Source: Armatimonadetes bacterium UBA5352
GTDB lineage: Bacteria > Armatimonadota > Zipacnadia > Zipacnadales > UBA5352
Assembly (NCBI GenBank): GCA_002411015.1
Contig: DHPY01000090.1
Location: forward strand, 1,773-62,689
Direction: 5' to 3'
DNA length: 60,917 nucleotides
In this document: positions 51,636 to 59,535 of the stretch, piece after piece
Layout: every line of letters starts with the position of its first letter
Numbering within the stretch: the first letter of the stretch is position 1
Translations under genes and position numbers: made by a program
Notes under the pieces: model-generated
Database searches by the model: none
Told to the model about the DNA's origin: nothing
What the model saw: only the letters and a program-made list of their open reading frames with translations

Positions 51636-52523
51636 TCATTCCCCGGCAAGTGTGTCTCGCGCCCGCACGAGCGCGCGGATGTGCTCCGGTGTGGTGCCGC
51701 AGCAGCCGCCGATGATCCGCGCGCCCGCCTCGACGAGTGCCGCGAAGTGCGCCGCGGTCTCCTCCGGCGTCTGCGTGAAGACCGTCTTCCCGGCGATCAG
51801 CTTCGGCATGCCCGCGTTGGGCTTCGCCCAGAGCGGCAGATCGGTCGCGCCGCGCATCAGCGCGATAACCTCGATCATGTTCTCGATCCCGTGGCCGCAG
51901 TTGCTGCCGACGATGTCGGCGCCGGCCGCCTGCAGCTCCTCCGCCGCGCGCTCGGGGGTCACGCCCATCATCGTCGCGTAGCCGCGCGGGCCCTTGTCGA
52001 AGGTGAGCGACACAACCACCGGGCCGTCGAAGCAGCTCTTCGCGGCCGCTAGAGCGGCCTTCGCCTCACCGAGATCGGTCATGGTCTCGATGAGGATGCC
52101 ATCGGTGCCGCCGGCGACGATCGCCTCCGCCTGCTCCGCGAAGACATCCACCATCTCTTCCTCGCTGACGAGCCCGAGCGGCTCCATGAACTCGCCGGTG
52201 GGGCCCATGGAGGCGAAGACGAGCGCGCTCTCCCCCGCCGCGTCCTTCGAGAGCTCCACCGCTCGGCGGTTGATCTCGCTAACGCCATCGGCGAGGTCGC
52301 ACTTCGCGAGCTTCAGCCGGCTGCCGCCGAAGGTGTTCGTGAGGATGATCTCGGCGCCCGCGTCCACATAGGCCTGCGCGACCTCGCGCACCGCGTCCGG
52401 CTGATGCAGCACCCAGCTCTCAGGCGCCTCTCCCGGCTGCAGGCCGCGCTCGGAGAACTGCGTACCCCAGGCGCCGTCAGCGATCGCAATCCGCCCGTTC
52501 TCCAGCAACTGGTCTATCGTCAT
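51636..52523 (-). CDS. homocysteine S-methyltransferase-family protein
   Basis: The 295-aa product corresponds to the single HMT domain: DGAWGTQFSERGL, ILTNTFGGSRLKL, and the zinc-binding cysteines in VGSNCGHG and GGCCGTTPEH. It transfers methyl groups to a thiol such as homocysteine, from S-methylmethionine, betaine or a corrinoid protein. It has no corrinoid or folate domains. It heads the array that includes Gfo/Idh/MocA and two TIM-barrel isomerases. Confidence 0.87.
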   Translation of the reverse strand: MTIDQLLENGRIAIADGAWGTQFSERGLQPGEAPESWVLHQPDAVREVAQAYVDAGAEIILTNTFGGSRLKLAKCDLADGVSEINRRAVELSKDAAGESALVFASMGPTGEFMEPLGLVSEEEMVDVFAEQAEAIVAGGTDGILIETMTDLGEAKAALAAAKSCFDGPVVVSLTFDKGPRGYATMMGVTPERAAEELQAAGADIVGSNCGHGIENMIEVIALMRGATDLPLWAKPNAGMPKLIAGKTVFTQTPEETAAHFAALVEAGARIIGGCCGTTPEHIRALVRARDTLAGE

Positions 52524-52560
52524 CTTCGGTCACTCCTCAATCAGCGTCATCCCCCGGAAC

Positions 52561-53310
52561 TCATCCCTGTTCGTCGTATCGCTGCTTCATCTCCGTGTAG
52601 CGGCCGCAGGTCATCTTCCCCTCCGGGCAGTGCCCGAGGCGGATGCACTTCGGGCCTGCGCCCTGGAGGGCCGCCGGGGCAACCGGCTGCGCCTGCTCCA
52701 GCATCATCTCCGCCACGCGCCGGATCTCCCACTGCGCGCGCTGGCAGAGGCGCTCGGCGAAGAAGTGCAGCAACTCCCGCGCGTTCATCGTCACGAAGAT
52801 CTTCGTCTCACAGGCATTCGGCAGTACGTAGCGCGCGTCCTCGTTACTGCGCTCGCCGGTGCGGCCGAGGGCGTCGTTCAGCGCTGCGTAGCGTTCTCCT
52901 ATGATGCCCATCGTCTCCGCGAAGTAGTCAACCGCGTCCACCTCGCGGCCATCCGCCGTGACGGTGTGGCCCTCAAGCTGTGGCGGGATGATGTAGTCAA
53001 ACTGGTCGTGGGCCACGTAGCGCTGGGAGCGCTGAGAGTAGCTGGCGATGCGGTGCCGCACAAGCTGGTGGGTGAGCACGCGCGAGACGCCCTCGAGGTA
53101 GAAGGTGAAGCTGGCGTGCTCGAGCGGGCTGTGATGGCCCATCGCGTTGAGCCGCCGCACGAGCGCGGCGGCCTCGCCCGGAGAGGCCTCCAGCAGCCCC
53201 TCGGTGCTGTCGGCGTAGCACAGGCGCGCGGCGGAGGCGATGACCTCATCGGGGCGCTCGGTATGCTGAACGAGGCGGACGTGCGGCTCGACTGCGGGCA
53301 CACTGCTCAT
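52561..53310 (-). CDS. thyX: flavin-dependent thymidylate synthase
   Basis: ThyX makes dTMP from dUMP using FAD and methylene-tetrahydrofolate. The 249-aa product shows the signature RHRIASYSQRSQR (RHR-x7-S) and GHHSPLEHASFTFYLEGVSR, plus FFAERLCQRAQWEIR. The C-terminal CIRLGHCPEGKMTCG has extra cysteines. The start is uncertain: the ATG used has no strong ribosome-binding site, and longer frames run into a terminator hairpin upstream. No thyA is seen. Confidence 0.93.
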   Translation of the reverse strand: MSSVPAVEPHVRLVQHTERPDEVIASAARLCYADSTEGLLEASPGEAAALVRRLNAMGHHSPLEHASFTFYLEGVSRVLTHQLVRHRIASYSQRSQRYVAHDQFDYIIPPQLEGHTVTADGREVDAVDYFAETMGIIGERYAALNDALGRTGERSNEDARYVLPNACETKIFVTMNARELLHFFAERLCQRAQWEIRRVAEMMLEQAQPVAPAALQGAGPKCIRLGHCPEGKMTCGRYTEMKQRYDEQG

Positions 53311-53392
53311 CCATTCGGGAGTGGTCGGGATTGGTGGCGCGGAGGAGTTCGACTGAACGGGGGGTGAGTCCTTCACGATCAGCGCAGTGGGC

Positions 53393-53437
53393 ACATGCGC
53401 GCCTTCCGAACCGACTGATGGCAGAAGGCGCGCATGT
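53393..53437 (-). terminator. terminator after the TIR gene
   Basis: A perfect 14-bp stem, acatgcgcgccttc (53393-53406) with gaaggcgcgcatgt (53424-53437), has a 17-base loop. It lies between the stop of the TIR gene and thyX and insulates the cassette from thyX. Confidence 0.75.
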
Positions 53438-53464
53438 TGAGTCGTGGGCCAATGGCACAGTGGG

Positions 53465-53950
53465 TCACTTACGAGCGGCCTCCTCTATCCATCTTCCAAG
53501 GTTGCCATACCCGTCGTTGAGTGTGTAGTCGTAGGTGCTGAAAAGCACTGAGAGTGACACCGTCAGGCCAGCCGCATTTCGGGTGTACATGTCGTCGAGG
53601 GGATTGGCGCCTCGGGGATCGGTGAGACCCGTTCTGTCTCTCAGGCCGTTGATGTAGACACCAAGCAACCCGTTGCCACGCTCCAGACTCTGTTCGATCT
53701 CGTACTTAACCCACTTGCGGGTCGCTGTCTCGGCACCGATGAGGACACACGTTACGGAGGTGTTTCGCAGCCCATCGTCTATCATCGCTTTGATCGCCGC
53801 GTCTCCTCGCCTTCTTGCCGTTTCCCAAAGAGAGGCGTCCCAGAACCCCGCAGCTTCACGATCCGGCTTTGTCACCCACTGGTTCCTGACTTGGCAGGCT
53901 CTCCATATGTCCCTCTCGTAGTGGAAGCTGAAGAACGCTCGTCTCGCCAA
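53465..53950 (-). CDS. Thoeris ThsB-like TIR-domain protein (DUF1863)
   Basis: The 161-aa product opens RRAFFSFHYERDIWRACQVRN, matching the ThsB-type TIR-like domain, and continues with ATRKWVKYEIEQSLERGNGLLGVYINGL, where the Glu of YEIEQS fits the catalytic position. ThsB senses infection and makes a cyclic ADP-ribose signal. It starts at TTG with GGGAGAT upstream, six bases after its partner. No ThsA (SIR2-SLOG) or Macro gene is adjacent; the partner is a membrane protein. A sampled line is about 55% GC against about 72% in thyX. Confidence 0.85.
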   Translation of the reverse strand: MARRAFFSFHYERDIWRACQVRNQWVTKPDREAAGFWDASLWETARRRGDAAIKAMIDDGLRNTSVTCVLIGAETATRKWVKYEIEQSLERGNGLLGVYINGLRDRTGLTDPRGANPLDDMYTRNAAGLTVSLSVLFSTYDYTLNDGYGNLGRWIEEAARK

Positions 53951-53956
53951 GGTAGA

Positions 53957-54478
53957 TCATCTCCCGTTCGTGATAGCTTGCCACGTGGCGAAGAACAGCA
54001 CCAATAACAGAATACTTCCGTAGAAACAACACAGTGTGGATGAAACCATCAATCCCCTCGCGGGCCCTGCTCTGTCGGCAAACCTGCGAGGATCCAGCTC
54101 AAGCAAAGACTCATCTGAGGTAGGCCGGTTCCGGGCGACCCAAATCTGCATCTGCCGGAAACTCCTCTCGGCGCGGAGCAGGTAGGCATCTAACCACCAT
54201 AGCGACAGCAGGGGGAGCACCGCGAGAGACGGCCCGAATGGTCCTCCTTCCAGTACGAGGGTACCCACAACGAGCGTAAGTGCCCAGCCCTTAACCAGAA
54301 AGCACTGTCCCGATAGACGGTTGATTGCCTCTTCTATCATCCTGATCTCGGCGATCATAAGTTCCTGCCGCAGTTGGTCCAAAGCGAGGCCCCCATAGGT
54401 CACATTCAACACAGAACCACGGGACTTCTTCCACTTTATCGTAGCAGCACCTCCGTCGCCACTCGAAATATTTACCAT
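53957..54478 (-). CDS. membrane protein partner of the TIR gene
   Basis: The frame is 173 aa; an inner ATG at 54,358 with AGGA upstream (133 aa) may be the true start, since family-like sequence begins there (IEEAINRLSGQCFLVKGWAL). Two hydrophobic segments (about residues 63-80 and 81-100) end in LSLWWLDAYLLRAERSF, and a third lies near the C-terminus. Proteins with this KGW...WWLDAY pattern recur next to DUF1863 TIR genes, as I recall it. It lies six bases before the TIR gene, suggesting a membrane effector. Confidence 0.75.
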   Translation of the reverse strand: MVNISSGDGGAATIKWKKSRGSVLNVTYGGLALDQLRQELMIAEIRMIEEAINRLSGQCFLVKGWALTLVVGTLVLEGGPFGPSLAVLPLLSLWWLDAYLLRAERSFRQMQIWVARNRPTSDESLLELDPRRFADRAGPARGLMVSSTLCCFYGSILLLVLFFATWQAITNGR

Positions 54479-54508
54479 CTCTTGTCGGAAGGCCGGGCAT
54501 TAAACCGA

Positions 54509-54536
54509 AGAGGGGACGGCCGAAGCCGTCCCCTCT
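54509..54536 (-). terminator. terminator after the Gfo/Idh/MocA gene, upstream of the TIR cassette
   Basis: A perfect 12-bp stem, agaggggacggc (54509-54520) with gccgtcccctct (54525-54536), has tetraloop CGAA and is followed on the minus strand by TCGGTTTAAT. It ends the oxidoreductase transcript and bounds the TIR cassette. Confidence 0.85.
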
Positions 54537-54561
54537 CGTTACCTCTCGGGCCGCGCCGCTG

Positions 54562-55617
54562 CTACTTCTTCTGCTGCGCGACGTAGTCCGCCACGTTCAT
54601 CAGCACGCCCTGCTCGCCGCCCTCCGTGGCCGCGGCGATCGCCTGCATCGGCCTGATCCCCTCGCGGCCGTGCGTCATCGGCTGCTTGCCATCGAGGATG
54701 CACTCGATGAAGTGCGATATCTGGCCCTGCATGTCCTTGGCGCCGCCAAAGACGTCCATGTGGTCTTCCTTCGCCGGGTCATATTCCCAGACCACATTCA
54801 TGCCGCTCTCGTCGCTCTTCCAGATCTGGCGGGTGCCGTCATTGTTGTAGACGAGGCGCGCGGAGGCCTTCTTGCCGAAGATCTCCAGCCTGATCCCCTG
54901 CATCCGGTGCGGGGTCGCCCAGCTCTCCACGTAAGCGCTCACGGCGCCGTTCTCGTGGCGCATGACCATGCACTCGGTGTCATCGCCGCCGGGGATGACG
55001 TCGCCGAGGGTGAAGCGGTTGCCGATCGCGAGCGCGTCGGTGATGGTGCCCATATCCCACTGGAGCTGGTCCACGTAGTGGCAGCCGTGGCTCATGAGCG
55101 CGCCCATCGGGAACTGCTCGACGGTCGTCCGCCACGGCCGCACATGCGCCGGGTCCATGAACATCGTGGTGGAGCAGAAGCCCTGGTGGATCAGGCCGAG
55201 GTCGCCATTCACGCACATGTCATGGAGCATCTGGAACTCCGGGCGATAGCGCAGCACGAAGGCGACCATGAACATGACGCCGGCCTTGTCGGTGGCCTCT
55301 ATCATCGTCTCGGCCTCCTGCAGCGTGCGTGCCATGATCTTCTCGCACAGCACGTGCTTGCCGGCCTCGGCGGCGATGATCGTCTGCTCCGCATGCACAT
55401 CCACGGGGGTGCAGATGTCGACCGCGTCAACCTCGCCAAGTACGGCCTCCATGTCCGTGGCCCACTTGCAGCCCGCGGCTTCGGCCTTCTCTTTCGCGAG
55501 GTCCTCATTGATGTCCACGCAATACGCAAGCTCGGATCGCGGCTCCGACATGTGACCGTTCACGTGCGCTCGGCTGATGCCTCCGCAGCCGATCATGGCG
55601 ACTCGTACTTTGTCCAT
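54562..55617 (-). CDS. Gfo/Idh/MocA-family oxidoreductase with altered catalytic motif
   Basis: The 351-aa product has VAMIGCGGISRAH at residues 6-18 and DICTPVDVHAEQTI. The canonical EKP reads EKI (CEKIMARTL, residues about 92-100): the catalytic Lys remains but the Pro is lost. The active-site helix reads GALMSHGCHYVDQLQW, with Ser where Asp is usual and the His kept. The enzyme may have changed substrate or reduced activity. It ends at a strong terminator before the TIR cassette. Confidence 0.87.
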   Translation of the reverse strand: MDKVRVAMIGCGGISRAHVNGHMSEPRSELAYCVDINEDLAKEKAEAAGCKWATDMEAVLGEVDAVDICTPVDVHAEQTIIAAEAGKHVLCEKIMARTLQEAETMIEATDKAGVMFMVAFVLRYRPEFQMLHDMCVNGDLGLIHQGFCSTTMFMDPAHVRPWRTTVEQFPMGALMSHGCHYVDQLQWDMGTITDALAIGNRFTLGDVIPGGDDTECMVMRHENGAVSAYVESWATPHRMQGIRLEIFGKKASARLVYNNDGTRQIWKSDESGMNVVWEYDPAKEDHMDVFGGAKDMQGQISHFIECILDGKQPMTHGREGIRPMQAIAAATEGGEQGVLMNVADYVAQQKK

Positions 55618-55708
55618 CGCGAGATGCCTCCAGTATGGGTTCCAGAGTGTCGCGGGAGGTTCGACGTCTTGCCTACGACACCTTCACGGCTTCTGCATCC
55701 GAACCGCC

Positions 55709-57520
55709 CTATCCCCCACCCCCGGGTGGCAGGCCCGGCTGTGCGTTCGCGTTCGCGCGCTTAAGGGTGATCCGAGCGCCCGCCGGACCGAGGATCTTCA
55801 TCCCGGAGAACGTCACCAGGCCGTGCTGGTTCGCGGTCAGCACCTGGCTCCCCACGCTCCCCTTGCAGACGAAGCAGTACACGTCGGCGTCCACCTTTTC
55901 GCCGGGCTTGAGGATGAAGTTCTGCACCCGCCGCGGGGTCACATCCACCCGCAGCGGAAGCTCGGTGTCGGAGAGATACCACGTCACCGTGGCCGCCCAC
56001 CGGTCGCGCTCGTCCACCACGTCCTGCCAGTCGAGCCCGCGGTTGATGCAGCCCTCGGGATCCCCACTAGCCGCAGTGCCATCGCCCGGATCCTCATTGG
56101 CGCTGCTGTTCGTGAAGACCGGGTAGCTCTGGTCGAGCGCGAAGCGGTGCATCCAGTCGAAGGCCATGCGCTCGCGGATATCATCAGGCAGCAGCCCCTG
56201 CGTGGTGGAGTGCTGCCCCTCGTTCCAGGCAGCGATCAGCCCCTGGCGGCTCTCCTGCATCGCCGCGTAGAAGGGCGGTGTCATCCACCACGGGATCGAG
56301 GTGTCGTTGCGGCCATTCGCCATGATGACGAACGGCAGCGCGTCACCCTCGTGATCGCGGACGAAGCGGGAGGCATCCAGCCACTCGCGCACCGTCATGT
56401 CGTGGTCGGTCGGGAGATCCAGGGAACGCATGATGTCGTTGATGCGCACCTCGCTGTTCCCACCCTCACCCGCGGCGTAGGTGGTGATGCCGACAAGCGG
56501 GGCGATTGCCGCGAAGACCTCCGGGTGCCGGAAGGCGATGTTGAAGCTCGCGCAGCCGCCCATGGAGCCACCGGATGCATACGTGCGCATCGGGTCGGTG
56601 CCGAAGTAGTCCTGCACCCAGTCCACGATCCAGAGCACCTGCCGCTCGCCGAACATCACGCAGACGCCCTGATCCATCAGTGCAGGGTCGTAGATGTGGT
56701 CATTGTAGCCTGCCCAGAAGGAATGGATGGCGGGCGTCAGGCGCTGGCAGAGATCGTTCCCCTCCGGGAACATCCGGTCGATCCAGTGCCGATCGGTGGG
56801 CGCAACACGCACCGCCTCACCCGCCACGGAAGCACCGAACTTGAACGGGAGGCTCTCGCGCCAGCCAAGCTCCGCCGGGCCGAAGACCAGCCAGTCCATC
56901 CCGCCGCGGCCGGTCTTCGCGTGCAACGACAGGTCGAGCGGCATCTCCGCGCCCGCGCCGAGTCCGGGCTTCGCTGCAGGTTCGTTCTGCCAGATCGGCT
57001 CGATCGGCGCGACCTCGCCCGCGATCGGCTCCGTGAGCGCGTTGGCGCCGGGGACGACCGGCCCGATCTCCCCCACCGCGCCCTCAGGCCAGCTCACCAC
57101 CGCGTAATAGCGCGGGCCGGCGGTCTCAGCCGTAACCGTATGCACGAACAGGCCGTTACCAGGCTCGAGGCGCTCGCCGCCCTCCTCGATGATCCAGCCA
57201 TCCACCACGACCTCCTCCGGCCGCACATCAAGCGGCTTCCCGTATGTCTCCGGGTTCAGCCACCAGTCCGTCGAGGAGCCGGGGAGCATGTAGTCGCCGA
57301 GGATCAGCGCATCGGCGGCGTTCGCGTCAGTGATCGGCGCGTCGGACGTCAGCACGCGGAGACGCACGCCCTCCAGCGCCTCCGGCTCGTCCCACTGCAG
57401 AAACACCTGGCCTGCGCGGTAGAAGCCGCGCAGGTTCGTCGCCTCGGGTGTCTGGGCCATCGCGCACCCCGCGAGCGTCATGATTGCGAGCACTACCAAC
57501 AATGAACTGAGCCTTCGCAT
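55709..57520 (-). CDS. exported lipoprotein esterase, alpha/beta-hydrolase (PHB-depolymerase-like)
   Basis: The 603-aa product has a lipoprotein signal with lipobox LAGC (Cys19), a region of about 80 residues with a fibronectin-like start (NLRGFYRAGQVFLQWDEP), and an alpha/beta-hydrolase with nucleophile motif GGSMGG near residue 325, Asp in ANGRNDTSIPW and His in GQHSTTQG. Such enzymes act outside the cell on polyester, acylated sugar or polymer substrates. The ATG follows AAGGAGAT. The C-terminal 80 residues are an extra beta-rich domain. Confidence 0.82.
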   Translation of the reverse strand: MRRLSSLLVVLAIMTLAGCAMAQTPEATNLRGFYRAGQVFLQWDEPEALEGVRLRVLTSDAPITDANAADALILGDYMLPGSSTDWWLNPETYGKPLDVRPEEVVVDGWIIEEGGERLEPGNGLFVHTVTAETAGPRYYAVVSWPEGAVGEIGPVVPGANALTEPIAGEVAPIEPIWQNEPAAKPGLGAGAEMPLDLSLHAKTGRGGMDWLVFGPAELGWRESLPFKFGASVAGEAVRVAPTDRHWIDRMFPEGNDLCQRLTPAIHSFWAGYNDHIYDPALMDQGVCVMFGERQVLWIVDWVQDYFGTDPMRTYASGGSMGGCASFNIAFRHPEVFAAIAPLVGITTYAAGEGGNSEVRINDIMRSLDLPTDHDMTVREWLDASRFVRDHEGDALPFVIMANGRNDTSIPWWMTPPFYAAMQESRQGLIAAWNEGQHSTTQGLLPDDIRERMAFDWMHRFALDQSYPVFTNSSANEDPGDGTAASGDPEGCINRGLDWQDVVDERDRWAATVTWYLSDTELPLRVDVTPRRVQNFILKPGEKVDADVYCFVCKGSVGSQVLTANQHGLVTFSGMKILGPAGARITLKRANANAQPGLPPGGGG

Positions 57521-57578
57521 CGTGATCGGATCTCCTTGCACCCGCCGCCGGTTGAGCGTCAGATGCAACTTCGCCATT

Positions 57579-59087
57579 TCAGACGCTCATGCCTCCAGGC
57601 GACTTCGGGTGCCACACTGGCCCGTCTATCGCGCTCAGCCGAAAGATCGTGATCGGGTCCCAGTGCTCGTTCCGACAGCAGGCGCAGGCCTCCAGCGCGA
57701 AGACCGCGTTGTCCGCGCGGCCATGCCAGCCCCGATCCATCAGCAGCAGCGCCGCTCCCGTCAGCGGATCGAGGCCGGTGTCGCCTGCACGGGGCAGCAT
57801 GGAGGCGGCCTGTTCTCGCAGCGCCGCCAGTGTTGAACTGAAGCTGTCGAGGATGAGCGCCTCCGAGCCCGGCATCTGCGCAAGGATCGCCGCCAGCACC
57901 GAGCGCGTGTCGGCGCCCGGTATCTCCACGCCCGGCGACGGGAGGCGCTCATGCAGCGCGAGCAGGCGCTCCGCTGCCGAATCCCAGCGCGTCTGCTCCT
58001 CGAGGATGCGTGCTGTTCGCCGAACGGGCTGCGGGTGGAGGTCGCTCTGCGCAAGAACGCTCGCGGCAATGGCCTTCGTGCCGGTCGTGGTGACCACTCG
58101 CGGGGAGATGCGGTCGAAGATCCCCTGCACGCGCGAGGTGATCGCCGTCGGATTGCCGTGAGCCAGCGCCAATCGCGCGGCGTAGGGGTAGGTCTGCGCG
58201 GACATCGTCCATCCTGCAATGATCAGGCCCCGCCAGATGGCGTAGACGCGTGGGGCAATCTCGCGAGGCGCTCCGTGCAGCACCAGCAACGCGCCCGCCC
58301 AGAGCGTCTCGCGCTCCAGCGGGAAGTCGCGGTCGTGCAGCGCCTGCTGATAGTCGAGCGCGCGCCGCTCCCCCTCTGCCGGTTCCCCGCGCGCGTCATC
58401 CGCCAGCACCATCAGCGTGCCGAGCATCAGCCGATCCGCCGGGCAGTCTCGGTAGCGCCGCCGCCACTCGCCGAAGAGCGCGATCAGCGCGTCCAGCAGC
58501 GCCTCGCGGCGCTCCTCGCCCGCGCGCGCGAGCAGAGCGGCCGCGCAGGAGACGGTCGGCGGCGGCCACGCCACGCGCCACTCGCGCATGAGCCGCTCAC
58601 ACGCGGCCATCGTCCACTCCGCGAACTGCGCCCCGGCCTCCGCGTGAACATACCGGTCGAAGGCGCCCGAGTACATCCAGCCATGGAGCGCGTTCATGCC
58701 CTCGGGCGTCAGCATCGCGAAGCGGCCATCGCTCAGCGGGATCAGCGCCTCCGGCTCCGCGCGTGCAAGGCCCTCCTCGTGCAGTTGCGTGCGCAGCGCC
58801 CGCGACTGCTCCGTCAGCGCATCGAGCCGGTCGCTCAGCCTCTCGATCTGCCGGATGCGCCAGAGCAGCCGCCACGGCCAGACGATCGCGGTGTTCAGCC
58901 GGTGGCGCTCGGCGTCGATCTCATCTATGCGCGCCCGAAGCGCAGCCCGGTGCATGATCCTCTCGTGCTGGCGGGGACCGATGAGATGCACAAGCGCCTC
59001 GTTCGCGAGCGCATCCACGACATCAGGCGGCGGGGAGGGCGTCTCCCGCAGGTGCAGGTCGAGCAGGGCGAGGTTGCGGTCGGCCAT
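57579..59087 (-). CDS. hypothetical protein, helical, 502 aa
   Basis: I do not recognise this protein. It is soluble, leucine- and arginine-rich and mainly helical, with a short coiled-coil-like stretch at about residues 75-105 (RQIERLSDRLDALTEQSRALR). Near the C-terminus a CACC pair followed by NEHWDP may bind metal. No signal peptide is visible. GGGAGGA precedes its ATG. It lies 58 bases upstream of the esterase on the same strand. Confidence 0.65.
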   Translation of the reverse strand: MADRNLALLDLHLRETPSPPPDVVDALANEALVHLIGPRQHERIMHRAALRARIDEIDAERHRLNTAIVWPWRLLWRIRQIERLSDRLDALTEQSRALRTQLHEEGLARAEPEALIPLSDGRFAMLTPEGMNALHGWMYSGAFDRYVHAEAGAQFAEWTMAACERLMREWRVAWPPPTVSCAAALLARAGEERREALLDALIALFGEWRRRYRDCPADRLMLGTLMVLADDARGEPAEGERRALDYQQALHDRDFPLERETLWAGALLVLHGAPREIAPRVYAIWRGLIIAGWTMSAQTYPYAARLALAHGNPTAITSRVQGIFDRISPRVVTTTGTKAIAASVLAQSDLHPQPVRRTARILEEQTRWDSAAERLLALHERLPSPGVEIPGADTRSVLAAILAQMPGSEALILDSFSSTLAALREQAASMLPRAGDTGLDPLTGAALLLMDRGWHGRADNAVFALEACACCRNEHWDPITIFRLSAIDGPVWHPKSPGGMSV

Positions 59088-59185
59088 CGCGTGGTCCTCC
59101 CCGGCGCGTCAGACGCAGGTTCGCCCGCCGATCCGTCTTCCCTCCCGCATGTGCATGACGCACATCCCCGTCCCGCGCGGTCGTT

Positions 59186-59406
59186 GCCGTTTTCGTGGAG
59201 GGGCCGCTCCGAGCCCGCTGTCGTTTGGCGGGCGAGGAGTGAGGCGCGCCAGCGCCTCAGCTTCCACCCCGGCCCACGCATGCCGATCACCGTCTGCTCT
59301 GCGGTGCGAACGACCGACGACACGGGCCGGGGTGGAACCTCCCGCTTCGCGGGACCCTCGCGCCGCAAAACGACAGCGGACGCTCGGGCGGCCCCTCCAC
59401 AACGGC
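59186..59406. repeat. large structured inverted-repeat element (about 220 bp)
   Basis: The arms from 59186 and to 59406 match over about 50 bases with small gaps (gtggaggggccg and cgctgtcgttt on the left have complements on the right). Inside, ttccaccccggccc (59262-59275) pairs with gggccggggtggaa (59324-59337) perfectly, and each side carries its own hairpin (gaggcgc/gcgcctc at 59241-59258; tcccgc/gcggga at 59340-59354). No gene is present in this 448-base gap. It looks like a MITE-type element or structured RNA. Confidence 0.7.
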
Positions 59407-59535
59407 CTACGGCCCTTCTGCGGCTAGATCGAGGATGTGCGTAACCCACAGCCCTCCCGCGAAGGGCACCGACGGTGCGAGGGCGAATGAGCCCTCGAAG
59501 CGCTCATAGCTCTGACAACAGGAGGCGGCTGCGCG

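Noticed and set aside
53311..53394. N-terminal extension of thyX
   Set aside because: The extra 28 residues are Pro/Ser-rich without family match, and the farthest start lies inside the terminator hairpin.
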